Source of the DNA: Burkholderiaceae bacterium
Lineage (GTDB): Bacteria > Pseudomonadota > Gammaproteobacteria > Burkholderiales > Burkholderiaceae_C
Reading direction: 5' to 3'
Assembly: GCA_004299095.1 (NCBI GenBank)
Contig: SCQQ01000025.1
Coordinates: forward strand, 28,528 to 92,527
DNA length: 64,000 nucleotides
This document shows, piece by piece, positions 16,067 through 25,145 of the stretch. The notes under the pieces are model-generated. The model was not told where the DNA came from and did not search any database. It worked only from the letters and a program-made list of their open reading frames with translations. The stretch's first letter is position 1, and the number at the start of each line of letters is the position of its first letter. Made by a program: the position numbers and the translations under genes.

Positions 16067-16618
16067 ATGGGCCGCCGCTCCACCGTCGCCGCGCTGCCGA
16101 AAGAGCTGCTCGAGCGCTGCCACGCGCTGATCCGCGAGGGCTACACGATCGAGGAAATCCTGGGCGCGCTACAGGGCATGGGCGCCGAGGTGTCGCGCTC
16201 GGCCGTGGGGCGCTACGTGAAGAGCGCGCGCGAGACGTTCGAGAAATACCGCCAGGCGCAGGAAGTGGCCAAGGTGTGGGTGGACAAACTGGAGGCCGAG
16301 CCCGCGGGCGACGTGGGGCGACTGCTGCCCGAAATGCTGCGCACCGTGGCGTTCCAAACGCTCACCAGCATGGGCGAGGGCGAGGCGGACGCGAAGCCCG
16401 CCGACATCATGCTGCTGGCGCGCGCCATCAAGGACGTGGCGGGCGCCACCAAGACCAACATCGACGTCGAGCTGCAGCTGCGCCGCGTGCGCGAGCAGAT
16501 TGCCGCGCGCGCCGACGCCGCGGCCAAGGCCGCCGCCAAGGAAATGAAGCAGGCCGGCGTTTCAGCAGACACGATCGCCGCCATCCGGCAGCGCATTCTG
16601 GGGGTGGCTGCGCCGTGA
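16067..16618 (+). CDS. Small terminase subunit, DUF3486 / Mu gp27 type (183 aa)
   Basis: The start MGRRSTVAALPKELLERCHA followed by a helix-turn-helix (EEILGALQGMGAEVSRSAVG) and a long helical C-terminus is the DUF3486 pattern. This subunit recognises the packaging site and loads the large terminase. The stop overlaps a small ORF start by GTGA. Confidence 0.8.
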   Translation: MGRRSTVAALPKELLERCHALIREGYTIEEILGALQGMGAEVSRSAVGRYVKSARETFEKYRQAQEVAKVWVDKLEAEPAGDVGRLLPEMLRTVAFQTLTSMGEGEADAKPADIMLLARAIKDVAGATKTNIDVELQLRRVREQIAARADAAAKAAAKEMKQAGVSADTIAAIRQRILGVAAP

Positions 16619-16776
16619 AAGCCGGACGATTCTTCATGGGCGTCGCACCGCGCGAGTCCTTTGCCCGCGTTGTATTCGTCGTGCGAAACATCCACCCGGC
16701 GGCGCGCGGCTTTTGCATTCACATCGGCGGGCGTGAACTTTGGGTTTGCGTGAACCCGCCGCGGGTGCGCCAATGA
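16615..16776 (+). CDS. Small phage ORF between terminase subunits (53 aa)
   Basis: GTG at 16615 overlaps the upstream stop and the TGA at 16774-16776 overlaps the large terminase ATG, so coupling supports translation. The sequence (VKAGRFFMGVAPRESFARVV and onward) has no recognised motif. It may be only a coupling frame. Confidence 0.4.
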   Translation: MKAGRFFMGVAPRESFARVVFVVRNIHPAARGFCIHIGGRELWVCVNPPRVRQ

Positions 16777-18170
16777 CAACGAAGCCCCGCGGCAACGCCC
16801 AGCGCATCCCCGAGCAGCCGGACGCGCTTTTCCTGCCGTTCCAGGCGAAGTGGGTGGCGGACGATTCGCGCCTGAAGCTCATGGAAAAGAGCCGCCAGAT
16901 CGGCATCAGCTGGTCCACGGCGTACAAGGCGGTGGAGCGCACCGCGGCCGCTGGCGCCGGGCACGACCAGTGGGTGTCGAGCCGCGACGACCTGCAGGCG
17001 CGCCTGTTCCTGGAAGACTGCAAGATGTTTGCCGAGGCGCTGCAGATGGCGGCCACGGATTTGGGCGAGCAGGTGATCGACCCGGAGCGCAAGATCACCG
17101 CCTACGTGCTGCAGTTCGCCAACGGGCGGCGCATCCATTCGATGAGCAGCAACCCCGACGCGCAGGCGGGCAAGCGCGGCGGCCGCATCCTGGATGAGTT
17201 CGCGCTGCACCCGGATCCGCGCAAGCTGTGGAGCATTGCCTACCCCGGCATCACGTGGGGCGGCTCGATGGAGCTGGTCTCCACGCACCGCGGCAGCCAC
17301 AACTTCTTCAACGCGCTGGTGCGTGAGGCGCGCGAGGGCGGCAACCCCAAGCGCATCAGCCTGCACCGTGTGACGCTGCAGGACGCGCTGGACCAGGGCT
17401 TTCTCTACAAGCTGCAGCAGACGCTGCCGGCGGACGACGAGCGCCAGGCGATGGACGAGGCGGCGTACTTCGACTTCGTGAAAAAAGGCGCGGCCGACGA
17501 AGAGAGCTTCCAGCAGGAGTACATGTGCCAGCCCGCCGACGACGACGTGGCGTTCCTGGAGTACGACCTGATCGCCGCCTGCGAATACGCCGAAAGCGCC
17601 CGCTGGCAAACGCGCGAGAAGGGGCGCCTGTTCGCCGGCGTGGACATCGGCCGCAAGAAAGACCTGACCGTTCTTTGGGTGGTGGAGCTGCTGGGCGACG
17701 TGGCCTACACGCGCCACGTGGAGGCGCTGCAGGCCATGGCCAAGGGCGACCAGGAGAAGGTGCTGTGGCCGTGGTTTGAGCGCTGCGACCGGGTGTGCAT
17801 CGACGCCACCGGGCTGGGTATTGGCTGGGCGGACGACGCGCAGAAGAAGTTCGGCGCGTACAAGGTGGAGGGCGTGACGTTTACCGCGCGGGTGAAGGAG
17901 CAGCTCGCCTACCCGGTGCGCTCGGCCATGCAGGAGCGCCGGCTGCGCATTCCGTTTTCCGGCGCGATCCGCGCCGACCTGCGGTCGATCACCAAGCAGA
18001 CCACCGCCGCAGGCAATATCCGCTTCACGGCCGAGCGCACGCCCGATGGCCACGCCGACCGCTTCTGGGCACTGGCGCTGGCGATCCATGCCGCCGCCCG
18101 CCCGGCCGCGCCCATTGAATACCTGAGCGACGGGCCGATCGGCGCCGGCGACTACGAGGGCTACCTGTAA
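16773..18170 (+). CDS. Large terminase subunit, Mu gp28 type (465 aa)
   Basis: This packaging motor and nuclease has an adapted Walker A, MEKSRQIGISWS (residues 37-48), and a Walker B, GRILDEFAL. The RNase H-like nuclease has a first acid in FAGVDIGRKKDLTVLW and a last in GHADRFWALALA. ATG at 16773 overlaps the preceding stop. It ends TAATG at the portal start. Complete. Confidence 0.88.
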   Translation: MTTKPRGNAQRIPEQPDALFLPFQAKWVADDSRLKLMEKSRQIGISWSTAYKAVERTAAAGAGHDQWVSSRDDLQARLFLEDCKMFAEALQMAATDLGEQVIDPERKITAYVLQFANGRRIHSMSSNPDAQAGKRGGRILDEFALHPDPRKLWSIAYPGITWGGSMELVSTHRGSHNFFNALVREAREGGNPKRISLHRVTLQDALDQGFLYKLQQTLPADDERQAMDEAAYFDFVKKGAADEESFQQEYMCQPADDDVAFLEYDLIAACEYAESARWQTREKGRLFAGVDIGRKKDLTVLWVVELLGDVAYTRHVEALQAMAKGDQEKVLWPWFERCDRVCIDATGLGIGWADDAQKKFGAYKVEGVTFTARVKEQLAYPVRSAMQERRLRIPFSGAIRADLRSITKQTTAAGNIRFTAERTPDGHADRFWALALAIHAAARPAAPIEYLSDGPIGAGDYEGYL

Positions 18171-19732
18171 TGCCTACAAAAACGGCCGCAAGAATTAACA
18201 CGCCCCCGGCGCGCCCGCCGCTGGATACCGAAACCGCCAGCGCCGCGCTGGACCCGTTCGCCAGCATCTTCATGGGCGTGCTGCAGAGCAACGACCCGCT
18301 GATCATCGAGCGCGGGCTGAACGGCAGCCAGGCGCATGAGCTGTACCGCGACCTGCGGCGCGACGGCAAGGTGTTTGCCGGCCTGCAAAAGCGCAAGTTG
18401 GCGGTGGTGAGCCGCCCGTGGACGGTGGAGCCGGTGAGCGACGACGCCGCCGGCAACGCCGACGCCGCGGTGGTGAGCGACATCCTGAAAGGCTTTGCCT
18501 TCGACCAGCTTTGCAACGACTTGATGGACGCGCTCTTGGTGGGCTGGCAGCCGGCGGAAATCATCTGGACGCTGGCGCCCGTGGCCGGCGCGCGCGAGCG
18601 GGTGGTGCCGCGGCGCGTGGTCAAGCGCGCGCACCGGCGCTTCGTCTACCTGCAGGAGGCGGGCCAGCCGGCCGCGCTGCGGCTGCTGACGCGCGAGCAC
18701 ATGCAGCAAGGCATCGCGCTGCCCGAGCGCAAGTTCATCGTGCATCGGGTCAACGCCGAGGACGACAACCCCTACGGCACCGGCCTCGGGCTGCAGCTTT
18801 ACTGGCCGGTGTATTTCAAACGCAAGGGGGTGCTGGCGTGGACCAAGTTCCTCGATCGCTTTGGTCTGCCGATCCCGTGGGGCAAGTACCCGACGAGCGC
18901 CACGCCGCGCGAGAAAGGCACGCTGTTCGACGCGCTGCGCGCCGTGAGCAACGACGGCATGATCATGACGCCCGAGGGCACCATGATCGAGCTGCTGGAG
19001 AGCAAGTTGAGCGGCAGCGGTACGCCGCACCAGGCGCACGTGGAATTCATGGACGACTGGATCATGGAAGTGATCCTGGGCCAGTCGCCACGCGGCGGCA
19101 GCGGCGGCGCGCTGGCCGCCGCCGCCAACGAGCGCCAGGACGTGCGCTTGGAGTTGAGCCAGGCCGACAGCGACCTGCTGTCCGAGACGCTGAACGCCAC
19201 TCTGGTCAAGTGGATTTGCGAGCTGAACGGCCTGGCGCCTTGCACCGTGTACCGCAAGGTCGAGGCCGAGGAAGACACGAAGGCAACCAGCGAGTCCGAC
19301 CTGAACGTGACGCAGATGGGCTTCCAGATGACCGAAGAGGCGGTGCGCGCCAAGTACGGCGAAGGCTGGGAGAAAAGCGCCAATCCGCCATCGGCTGGGG
19401 CGAACCCGGCGAACTCGTTCCACACGAACCTTACTATTCCGGCCAGTGGGTCGAGCAATTTTGCCGAGGCGCCGCACGCGCACGCCAGCACAGACCAGGT
19501 AGCGCTGGACGACGCGCTCGACAAGATGCTGGCCGACGACGCATTGCAGCAGCAAATGGAGCAGGTTTTGGCGCCGGTCTTCGAACAGTTGCAGAAGGAA
19601 AACGACCCGCAAGCCATGCTCGGATGGCTGGCGGAACGCTTCCCCGATCTGCCCGAAGACGCGTTGCAGGAGCGCCTGAGCCAGGTGCTGTTTGCCGCGG
19701 CGGTGTGGGGCCGGCTGCATGGCAAAGCCTGA
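18170..19732 (+). CDS. Portal protein, DUF935 / Mu gp29 type (520 aa)
   Basis: The start region has DPLIIERGLNGSQAHELYRD with GLQKRKLAVVSRPW, followed by the DUF935 blocks GLQLYWPVYFKRKGVLAWTK and FLDRFGLPIPWGKYP. The portal forms the DNA-entry channel of the head. Its start overlaps the terminase stop (TAATG) and its end overlaps the F-like gene by 14 bp. Full length. Confidence 0.88.
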   Translation: MPTKTAARINTPPARPPLDTETASAALDPFASIFMGVLQSNDPLIIERGLNGSQAHELYRDLRRDGKVFAGLQKRKLAVVSRPWTVEPVSDDAAGNADAAVVSDILKGFAFDQLCNDLMDALLVGWQPAEIIWTLAPVAGARERVVPRRVVKRAHRRFVYLQEAGQPAALRLLTREHMQQGIALPERKFIVHRVNAEDDNPYGTGLGLQLYWPVYFKRKGVLAWTKFLDRFGLPIPWGKYPTSATPREKGTLFDALRAVSNDGMIMTPEGTMIELLESKLSGSGTPHQAHVEFMDDWIMEVILGQSPRGGSGGALAAAANERQDVRLELSQADSDLLSETLNATLVKWICELNGLAPCTVYRKVEAEEDTKATSESDLNVTQMGFQMTEEAVRAKYGEGWEKSANPPSAGANPANSFHTNLTIPASGSSNFAEAPHAHASTDQVALDDALDKMLADDALQQQMEQVLAPVFEQLQKENDPQAMLGWLAERFPDLPEDALQERLSQVLFAAAVWGRLHGKA

Positions 19733-21059
19733 CGACCAGGACGTGCTGGGCGCGCTGTTCAATCGGCCGCCCAAGGATGCGATCGAGTACCTGAAGAGCA
19801 AAGGCCTGCGCATCACGTTCAAGTGGCAGGAGATGCTGGACGAGGCGCACGCGCGCGCGTTCACCGTGGCCAAGGCGATGAACCTGGACGTGCTGCGGGA
19901 TATTCGCAGTGACCTGTTGGACGCGCTGAAAGAGGGCAAAACGCTGCGCGATTTTTCCAAAGAGCTCGCGCCCAAGCTGCAGCAAAAGGGCTGGTGGGGC
20001 AAGCAGATCGTGGTGGCGGGCGACGGCCAGGCGCAGGAAGTGCAGCTTGGCGGCTTGCGCCGGCTGAAGACGATCTATCAGACCAACCTGCAGAGCGCCT
20101 ACATGGCGGGCCGGGCAAAAGCGATCGCGGAAAGCTCCGGCGCGTTTCCGTGGCTGATGTATGTGGCGGTGATGGACAACCGCACGCGCCCGGCGCACGC
20201 GGCGCTCAACGGCAAGATTTGGCCGAAAAACGACCCGATTTGGCAGTCGATTTTTCCGCCCAACGGCTTCAACTGCCGCTGCCGCACGCGGCCGCTGACC
20301 GCTGGGCAGATGAAGCGCGAGGGCCTGGCGCCATCGCCGCCGCCCGACGTCGTGACGCGCACGGTCAACGCCGGCACCGATCCGCTCACCGGTGAGCTCT
20401 TTCCCACGATGCAAACCGGCGTGCGCGTGACGAGTGAAGACGGCCAGCCGATCACCATGTGGACCGACCCGGGATTCAACGCGAGCCCGATGGCGGGCCA
20501 CGCTTTCGACGAGCTGCTGGCGCGCAAGGCGGTGGCGGCGCTGGGGGATGAGGCGGGCTTCAACGCAACGCGCGATGTGATCCTGTCAGAGCCGCGGGTG
20601 AAAGCGTGGGAGGCGTTCACGGAAGGCGCGTTCGAGCCGGGGTTTCGCACGTCGCGAGGCGAAGTGCCGGTGCAAAACCAATCCATGACGGTGGGCATCC
20701 TGCCGCTGGAGGCCGCGCGCGACCTGATCGGTCGCGGCACGCCAGTGATGCCGGTGCTGCACGTGGATGACCGCCTGATTGCGGGCCGCAAGGCGCGGCG
20801 CCACACGGCGGAGGGCAATGCGCTATCGGCCGAACAGTGGCAGGCGTTGCCCGAATTGCTGAAAGGCGCGACCTACTATCTGGACAAGGACAGCGGCAAT
20901 GTGCTGGCCGTCGTGGATGCCGGCATCAACCGGGTTTTGAAAGTGGCGTTTTCCGCGACCGGTGCGGCCGATACGGCATTCATCGTGCCGGCGGTCTCTG
21001 TCGAAGCGGCAGTGGGAAGCGGTCGGTGGGAGTTGCTGAGCAACGGGCGAGGGACTTGA
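19719..21059 (+). CDS. Mu F-like minor head protein with extra C-terminal domain (446 aa)
   Basis: The N-terminal 230 residues form the phage Mu protein F (SPP1 gp7-like) domain, with QTNLQSAYMAGRAKAIAESS, DNRTRPAHAALNGKIWPKN and FPPNGFNCRCRTRPLT. The remaining part (about 330-446, with GTPVMPVLHVDDRLIAGRKA, then YYLDKDSGNVLAVVDAGINR) resembles the PBECR-type nuclease-toxin domains fused to some F-like proteins. ATG at 19719 was preferred to a codon at 19692 because it begins the conserved MAKPDDQDVLGALFNRPPKD segment. The F call is strong; the toxin domain is tentative. Confidence 0.82.
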   Translation: MAKPDDQDVLGALFNRPPKDAIEYLKSKGLRITFKWQEMLDEAHARAFTVAKAMNLDVLRDIRSDLLDALKEGKTLRDFSKELAPKLQQKGWWGKQIVVAGDGQAQEVQLGGLRRLKTIYQTNLQSAYMAGRAKAIAESSGAFPWLMYVAVMDNRTRPAHAALNGKIWPKNDPIWQSIFPPNGFNCRCRTRPLTAGQMKREGLAPSPPPDVVTRTVNAGTDPLTGELFPTMQTGVRVTSEDGQPITMWTDPGFNASPMAGHAFDELLARKAVAALGDEAGFNATRDVILSEPRVKAWEAFTEGAFEPGFRTSRGEVPVQNQSMTVGILPLEAARDLIGRGTPVMPVLHVDDRLIAGRKARRHTAEGNALSAEQWQALPELLKGATYYLDKDSGNVLAVVDAGINRVLKVAFSATGAADTAFIVPAVSVEAAVGSGRWELLSNGRGT

Positions 21060-21139
21060 ACCCAATCGACTTCCGCTTGCGCGGCGCCACGCCTCCAGGG
21101 AGCGTATCTACCCATGACCCAGCGCGTTGAATTATCAAG

Positions 21140-21625
21140 ATGATCACCATCGAAGTCAACGACCGCAGCGTGCTCGACGCGCTGCACAAGCTGGCCGACG
21201 CGATGGCGGACACGACGCCGCTGATGGCCGACGTCGCAGGCGTTTTGCTGGGCGAATCGGAGCGCCAGTTCGCGAGCGAATCCGGACCGCTGGGAGCGTG
21301 GCCGGGCTTGAGCGATACGACCCAAGCGCTGCGCGCCAAGGCCGGCTACTGGCCAGGTAAAACGCTGCAACAAAGCGGCCAGCTCGCCGCGTCGGTCCAG
21401 GTCGAGCACGGCAACGGCTGGGCCAGCATCGGCAGCAACAAGGTCTATGCGCCCATGCAGTTCTTCGGCGGCACCACCAGCGCGCAGAGCATGATCCCAA
21501 ACAAGCGCATCCCGGCGCGGCCGTTCCTGCCGATGAACCCGGAAACCCACGCGATCACGCCCGAAGCCGAGCAGACGGTGCTGGAGGTGTTGTCCGGCTG
21601 GCTCGACAAGATCATCGCCAACTGA
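21140..21625 (+). CDS. Virion morphogenesis protein, Mu G / phage_tail_S type (161 aa)
   Basis: The chain from MITIEVNDRSVLDALHKLAD through WPGLSDTTQALRA, then SGQLAASVQVEHGNGWASIG and YAPMQFFGGTT matches the P2 S/Mu G family that acts in head or tail assembly. It is the last rightward phage gene. The expected protease, major head and tail genes do not follow. Full length. Confidence 0.82.
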   Translation: MITIEVNDRSVLDALHKLADAMADTTPLMADVAGVLLGESERQFASESGPLGAWPGLSDTTQALRAKAGYWPGKTLQQSGQLAASVQVEHGNGWASIGSNKVYAPMQFFGGTTSAQSMIPNKRIPARPFLPMNPETHAITPEAEQTVLEVLSGWLDKIIAN

Positions 21626-21764
21626 CCCCGCCAAAACTTCCCAAAACGGTCGCCGATTTTTCGTTGCAGTCTTTGCAACGCCGTTGCTGACAAAATCCCA
21701 TGAGTCGCCACGACATCCCATCAAAACCCGGAAATATCTCGCCTCTCACTATTCGTTTATCTCA
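21626..21764. other. Putative prophage end (terminal region) abutting disrupted host gene
   Basis: After the G gene the DNA becomes AT-richer and repetitive: ccaaaac twice at 21632-21649, CGTTGCA/TGCAACG as an inverted pair at 21662-21680, and tatctc(g/a)cctc twice at about 21735-21770. BKACE homology begins at 21765, directly after a CA dinucleotide, the usual terminal pair of Mu-like ends. A CA at 21691-21692 is an alternative end. If the prophage is inverted as proposed, this is its left (attL-type) end. The five-base target duplication cannot be checked here. Confidence 0.5.
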
Positions 21765-22418
21765 CCTCCGATCAGCCGCGCCTACAGCGAGATGGTCGTG
21801 CCTTCGACACCCAGTTTCGTCGAAGAACACGTGCGACGCCTGAGTGCGAAGGGCATACAGAGCGCCTTTCAGTTTTACAACCTGAACAGCTACGAGACGG
21901 TCGAACGCCTGGTGCGTCGCGGCGTCTACAAAGGTCCGCTGGTGATGAACTGGGTTGCGATCAGTGGCGGCATGGATGCGCCCAACATTTACAACCTGGC
22001 CAACTTCGTGCGGGCAATTCCCGACAACGCGGTGTTGACCGTCGAAAGCAGCATGCGCAACGTGCTGCCGATCAACATGATCGGAATGGCCATGGGCCTG
22101 CATGTCCGCTGCGGCATCGAAGACAACCTTTGGAACCAATCGCGCACGAAAAAACTGGGCACAGTGGGACAGATCGAACAGTTGGTGCGTGTTGCCCATG
22201 AATTTGGGCGCAAGATTGCCACCTCTGCCGAAGCGCGCGAGATTTGCAAGATCGGTGTCTTCTACGACACGGTGGAAGAGACGCTGGCGGCCAATGGTCT
22301 TTCGCCCAACCGCAACGGCGGTAATCAAGGCTTCCTGCACAAGCCGGTTCAAAAGGCCTCGGCCGTGCCGCATCCCAGCAAACGTGACAAGACGCTCGCC
22401 GCGGAAGTCACGCTTTGA
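21765..22418 (+). pseudogene. 5'-truncated BKACE (DUF849) gene, copy 1
   Basis: The last 217 codons align throughout with the intact BKACE at 25430-26563 ([49 protein letters not shown]), even to the C-terminal tail after GNQGFLHKP. The first 158 or so residues are missing, including the zinc-binding His-x-His (positions 59 and 61 in the intact copies), so any product would be inactive. The reading frame stays open a little upstream into prophage sequence, which can mimic a gene. Similarity to copy 2 continues just past the stop codon. Confidence 0.85.
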
Positions 22419-22475
22419 TCTCCCGCCTCCATGAGCGCACGATCTCGAATTCGAAGAAGTGCGACTCATGGCGGG

Positions 22476-22598
22476 TTGGCGCGAGCCTGGGGCAACCATC
22501 TCGTCGATTTGAGTGATGTCGGCCACCTCAACCCTGCTCCCGGATTTGGGGAGTGGCCGGCCGCCGAGCGTCTCGCAGCCAAACTTGTCGTTGAATGA
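22476..22598 (+). pseudogene. 3' remnant of an RBBP9/YdeN-type serine hydrolase gene
   Basis: The in-frame stretch reads LARAWGNHLVDLSDVGHLNP then APGFGEWPAAERLAAKL and a stop. It matches the end of the intact hydrolase at 33234-33818 (FARAWGSETVDLGEVGHLNP, ASGFGPWPMAEDLIARL). Everything upstream, including the nucleophile serine, is gone. It lies between the truncated BKACE and an MFS gene, the same order as in the intact module. Confidence 0.85.
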
Positions 22599-22649
22599 TC
22601 CTTTTAATCAATTCGAGTTGACATTCATTTCAAAGCTGAAAGCGACCCC

Positions 22650-23972
22650 ATGGAAGCCACGAGCAGCAACTCATTAGCGAAGGATCAGGATACTTATCTT
22701 TACAGCGCAGGCTCGGCTTGGTTTGTGTTGGCGATGACCGTCGGGCTGATGCTTTTCGATTACATCGATCGACAAGTCATCGTGTCGCTGTTCCCCCACA
22801 TCAAGGCGGAGTGGGGGCTCTCTGACGAGCAACTGGGCGGACTGGTCTCAATCGTGTCGATCACAGTCGCGATCGGGAGCGTGCCGGTCGCGTTGGTGGC
22901 CGACCGCATCAGTCGTGTCAAAAGTGTCGTGGCCATGGGTTTTGTCTGGAGCCTGGCCTGTATTTCGTGCATGTTCACGCAAAACTATGCGCAGCTTTTC
23001 ACGGCACGCGCCGTGGTCGGCGCCGGCGAAGCAGGTTACGGTTCCGTGGGTACCGCATTGATCGCGAGCCATTTCCCGTCCCGCATGCGGAGCGCAGTAT
23101 TGGCTGTCCTTTTTTCGACAGCATCCATTGGATCTGTCATAGGCGTCGCGCTCGGTGGCGTGATTGCGGTTCATTGGGGTTGGAAAACTGCGTTCGGGAT
23201 CATGGGATTCCCGGGTTTGCTGTTGGCCTTGCTCTATTTGAAAGTCCGGGACTATCGCACTGTCGAACTGACGGGGAGACATAGTGCAGCGATGCAGTCC
23301 ACCGGTGGTGTTGTGCGCCTTATCGTGCAAGCGCTATCCCGTTCTCCAACGATGTTGTGGACGTGCGTGGGCGGCGCTTGCCAATTGATCGTCCTTTCGG
23401 CGGTGTGGTCCTGGCTGCCCAGCTACCTGAACCGGTTCTACGCCGTCCCGGTGGCTCAGGCGGGAATCAAGGCCGCGGTCGTGATTTTTTGCGGCGCCGT
23501 CGGAGCAGTCGTTTGGGGCTACGTGGTCGACCGGGCGAGTCGGCGGAATCCTTGCAACAAATTGCTTGTGCTCGCCGCGTTGTGCCTGGTGACCATGCTG
23601 ATCCTGGTCTTCGCCTTTGGCGTCGGTGTGTGGTTTGGGCTACCTCCCGGTTTGGGTGGCCGGTTTGGTTTGATCGCTTTGGGTGGGTTCTTTGCGAACT
23701 GCACCGTGGGGCCGGTGGCCGCTGTTGTCATTGATGTCGTCCATCCATCCGTTCGCTCTACCGGCGCCTCCGTACTGGCACTCTTTCAAAACCTGTTTGG
23801 TCTGGCTGTGGGACCGTTTATCGCTGGCGCGTTATCGGATGCCCTTGGTTTGCAAGTTGCCATGGCGATCATACCGATATTCGGGGTGTTTGCCGCGTTG
23901 TCTTTTTTAAAGGCTTCCCGCAGTTATGACAGGGATGTGCAGCGAACCTACTTGGCCGTCCGCACGGCTTAA
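22650..23972 (+). CDS. MFS transporter, copy 1 (440 aa)
   Basis: This is a 12-helix major-facilitator permease. The first loop carries FDYIDRQVIVSLFPHIKAEW, and the loop between helices 2 and 3 has ADRISRVKS, the MFS signature. It is clearly paralogous to 33871-35214 (same YIDRQVIVSLFPHIK, RISRVKS, GAGE(T/A)GYGSVG). The substrate is unknown; next to BKACE genes a carboxylate is likely. The DNA is less GC-rich than flanking segments. Confidence 0.88.
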   Translation: MEATSSNSLAKDQDTYLYSAGSAWFVLAMTVGLMLFDYIDRQVIVSLFPHIKAEWGLSDEQLGGLVSIVSITVAIGSVPVALVADRISRVKSVVAMGFVWSLACISCMFTQNYAQLFTARAVVGAGEAGYGSVGTALIASHFPSRMRSAVLAVLFSTASIGSVIGVALGGVIAVHWGWKTAFGIMGFPGLLLALLYLKVRDYRTVELTGRHSAAMQSTGGVVRLIVQALSRSPTMLWTCVGGACQLIVLSAVWSWLPSYLNRFYAVPVAQAGIKAAVVIFCGAVGAVVWGYVVDRASRRNPCNKLLVLAALCLVTMLILVFAFGVGVWFGLPPGLGGRFGLIALGGFFANCTVGPVAAVVIDVVHPSVRSTGASVLALFQNLFGLAVGPFIAGALSDALGLQVAMAIIPIFGVFAALSFLKASRSYDRDVQRTYLAVRTA

Positions 23973-24173
23973 CGCGGTTCGCATCAATTTCAGATTTGTT
24001 TAAACCGAGATTTCCGTTGCATTCGAAGCGTTTGAGCATTTTCTGACGGCCATCGCCAATTGGACAGTGTTGGTACAAGTTACGGTTTCGGTCCGTGGAA
24101 GCGCAAGCATCGCACGGTGTGTTCCAGCGGCGATTATCTCATGGTCGTCCATCGTTCGACAAAGGTGATTTTT

Positions 24174-25145
24174 ATGACGAAGGCTATACGGTTTTATGAA
24201 ACAGGCGGCCCGGAGGTATTGAAGTTCGAGGACGTCGAGGTCGGTGACCCTGGCCCCGGTCAAGCGCGGGTACGCCACAACTATATTGCCCTTAATTTCA
24301 TCGACGTATATTTCAGGACCGGCCGCTATCCGCTGGCGCTGCCGAACGGCCTGGGCTCCGACGCAGTCGGAGTGGTCGAAGCGGTCGGCGAGGGCGTTGA
24401 TTACCTCAAACCCGGGGATCGGGTGGGCTACTTAATGGGCCCGCAAGGTGCCTATTCACAAGTGCGCGTGATGCCGGCCGAGGTTTTGATTCCGCTGCCG
24501 GACGGGGTGAGCGATCGAACTGCCGCCACGCTGATGATGAAAGGCATGACGGCGCAATATTTGTTCCGCCAGGTCTATCCCCTCAAGGGGGGGGAAACCA
24601 TCCTCTACCATGCCGCCGCCGGAGGTGTCGGGTCCATTGCATGCCAGTGGGCGCGCGCGCTGGGCGTCACCATGATCGGCACCGTGAGCACCGACGAAAA
24701 AGCGGCGATTGCCCGCGCCAACGGTTGCGCATACACAATCGTTACCAAGCGTGAAAACATCGTCGAGCGCGTGAAGGAAATCACGAATGGCAAGGGCGTA
24801 CCGGTGGTGTTCGACTCGGTCGGCAAGGACACCTTGATGGATTCGTTGAAGTGCCTGCAGCCCCGCGGCACTCTGGTCAGCAACGGAACCTCGTCGGGGT
24901 CGGTGGTCGTGGATTCGCATTTGTTGGCAGCCAACGGCTCGCTCTGGATGACCCGCCCCGCGATGGTGCATTACATATGGCCGCGTGCGCACATGCTTGA
25001 TATGGCCAAGGAGTTGTTCGACCACGTATTGGCGGGTCGGATCGTCAGTGATGTGCGACAGGAATTCGCACTCGCCGACGCGGCTGAAGCGCACCGGGCC
25101 TTGGAATCGCGCAAAACTGTCGGTGCGACGGTGCTCATCCCCTGA
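24174..25145 (+). CDS. Quinone oxidoreductase, zinc-free MDR family (323 aa)
   Basis: This NADPH:quinone reductase-type enzyme starts MTKAIRFYETGGPEVLKFED, has NYIALNFIDVYFRTGRYPLA, the nucleotide-binding AAAGGVGSIACQWARALG and a C-terminal HRALESRKTVGATVLIP. The length matches E. coli QOR (327 aa) and the catalytic-zinc residues are absent, as expected. ATG at 24174 has AAAGG about 9 bases upstream. A scrap similar to its GRYPLALP region lies at 35237. Its role in the BKACE pathway is unknown. Confidence 0.88.
   Translation: MTKAIRFYETGGPEVLKFEDVEVGDPGPGQARVRHNYIALNFIDVYFRTGRYPLALPNGLGSDAVGVVEAVGEGVDYLKPGDRVGYLMGPQGAYSQVRVMPAEVLIPLPDGVSDRTAATLMMKGMTAQYLFRQVYPLKGGETILYHAAAGGVGSIACQWARALGVTMIGTVSTDEKAAIARANGCAYTIVTKRENIVERVKEITNGKGVPVVFDSVGKDTLMDSLKCLQPRGTLVSNGTSSGSVVVDSHLLAANGSLWMTRPAMVHYIWPRAHMLDMAKELFDHVLAGRIVSDVRQEFALADAAEAHRALESRKTVGATVLIP

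Noticed and set aside
18161..20002. Long minus-strand frame of 613 codons across portal and F genes
   Set aside because: Antisense shadow of two conserved phage genes; composition is typical of shadows.
1..21625. CRISPR or tRNA-based attachment site in the prophage region
   Set aside because: No regularly spaced repeats and no tRNA gene were seen. The phage has a Mu-type transposase, so random insertion is expected.
21684..22418. Apparent complete 244-codon BKACE gene starting at TTG 21684
   Set aside because: The first 27 codons come from prophage-end DNA, have no ribosome site and no similarity to BKACE. The rest is a 5'-truncated gene without the metal-binding histidines.
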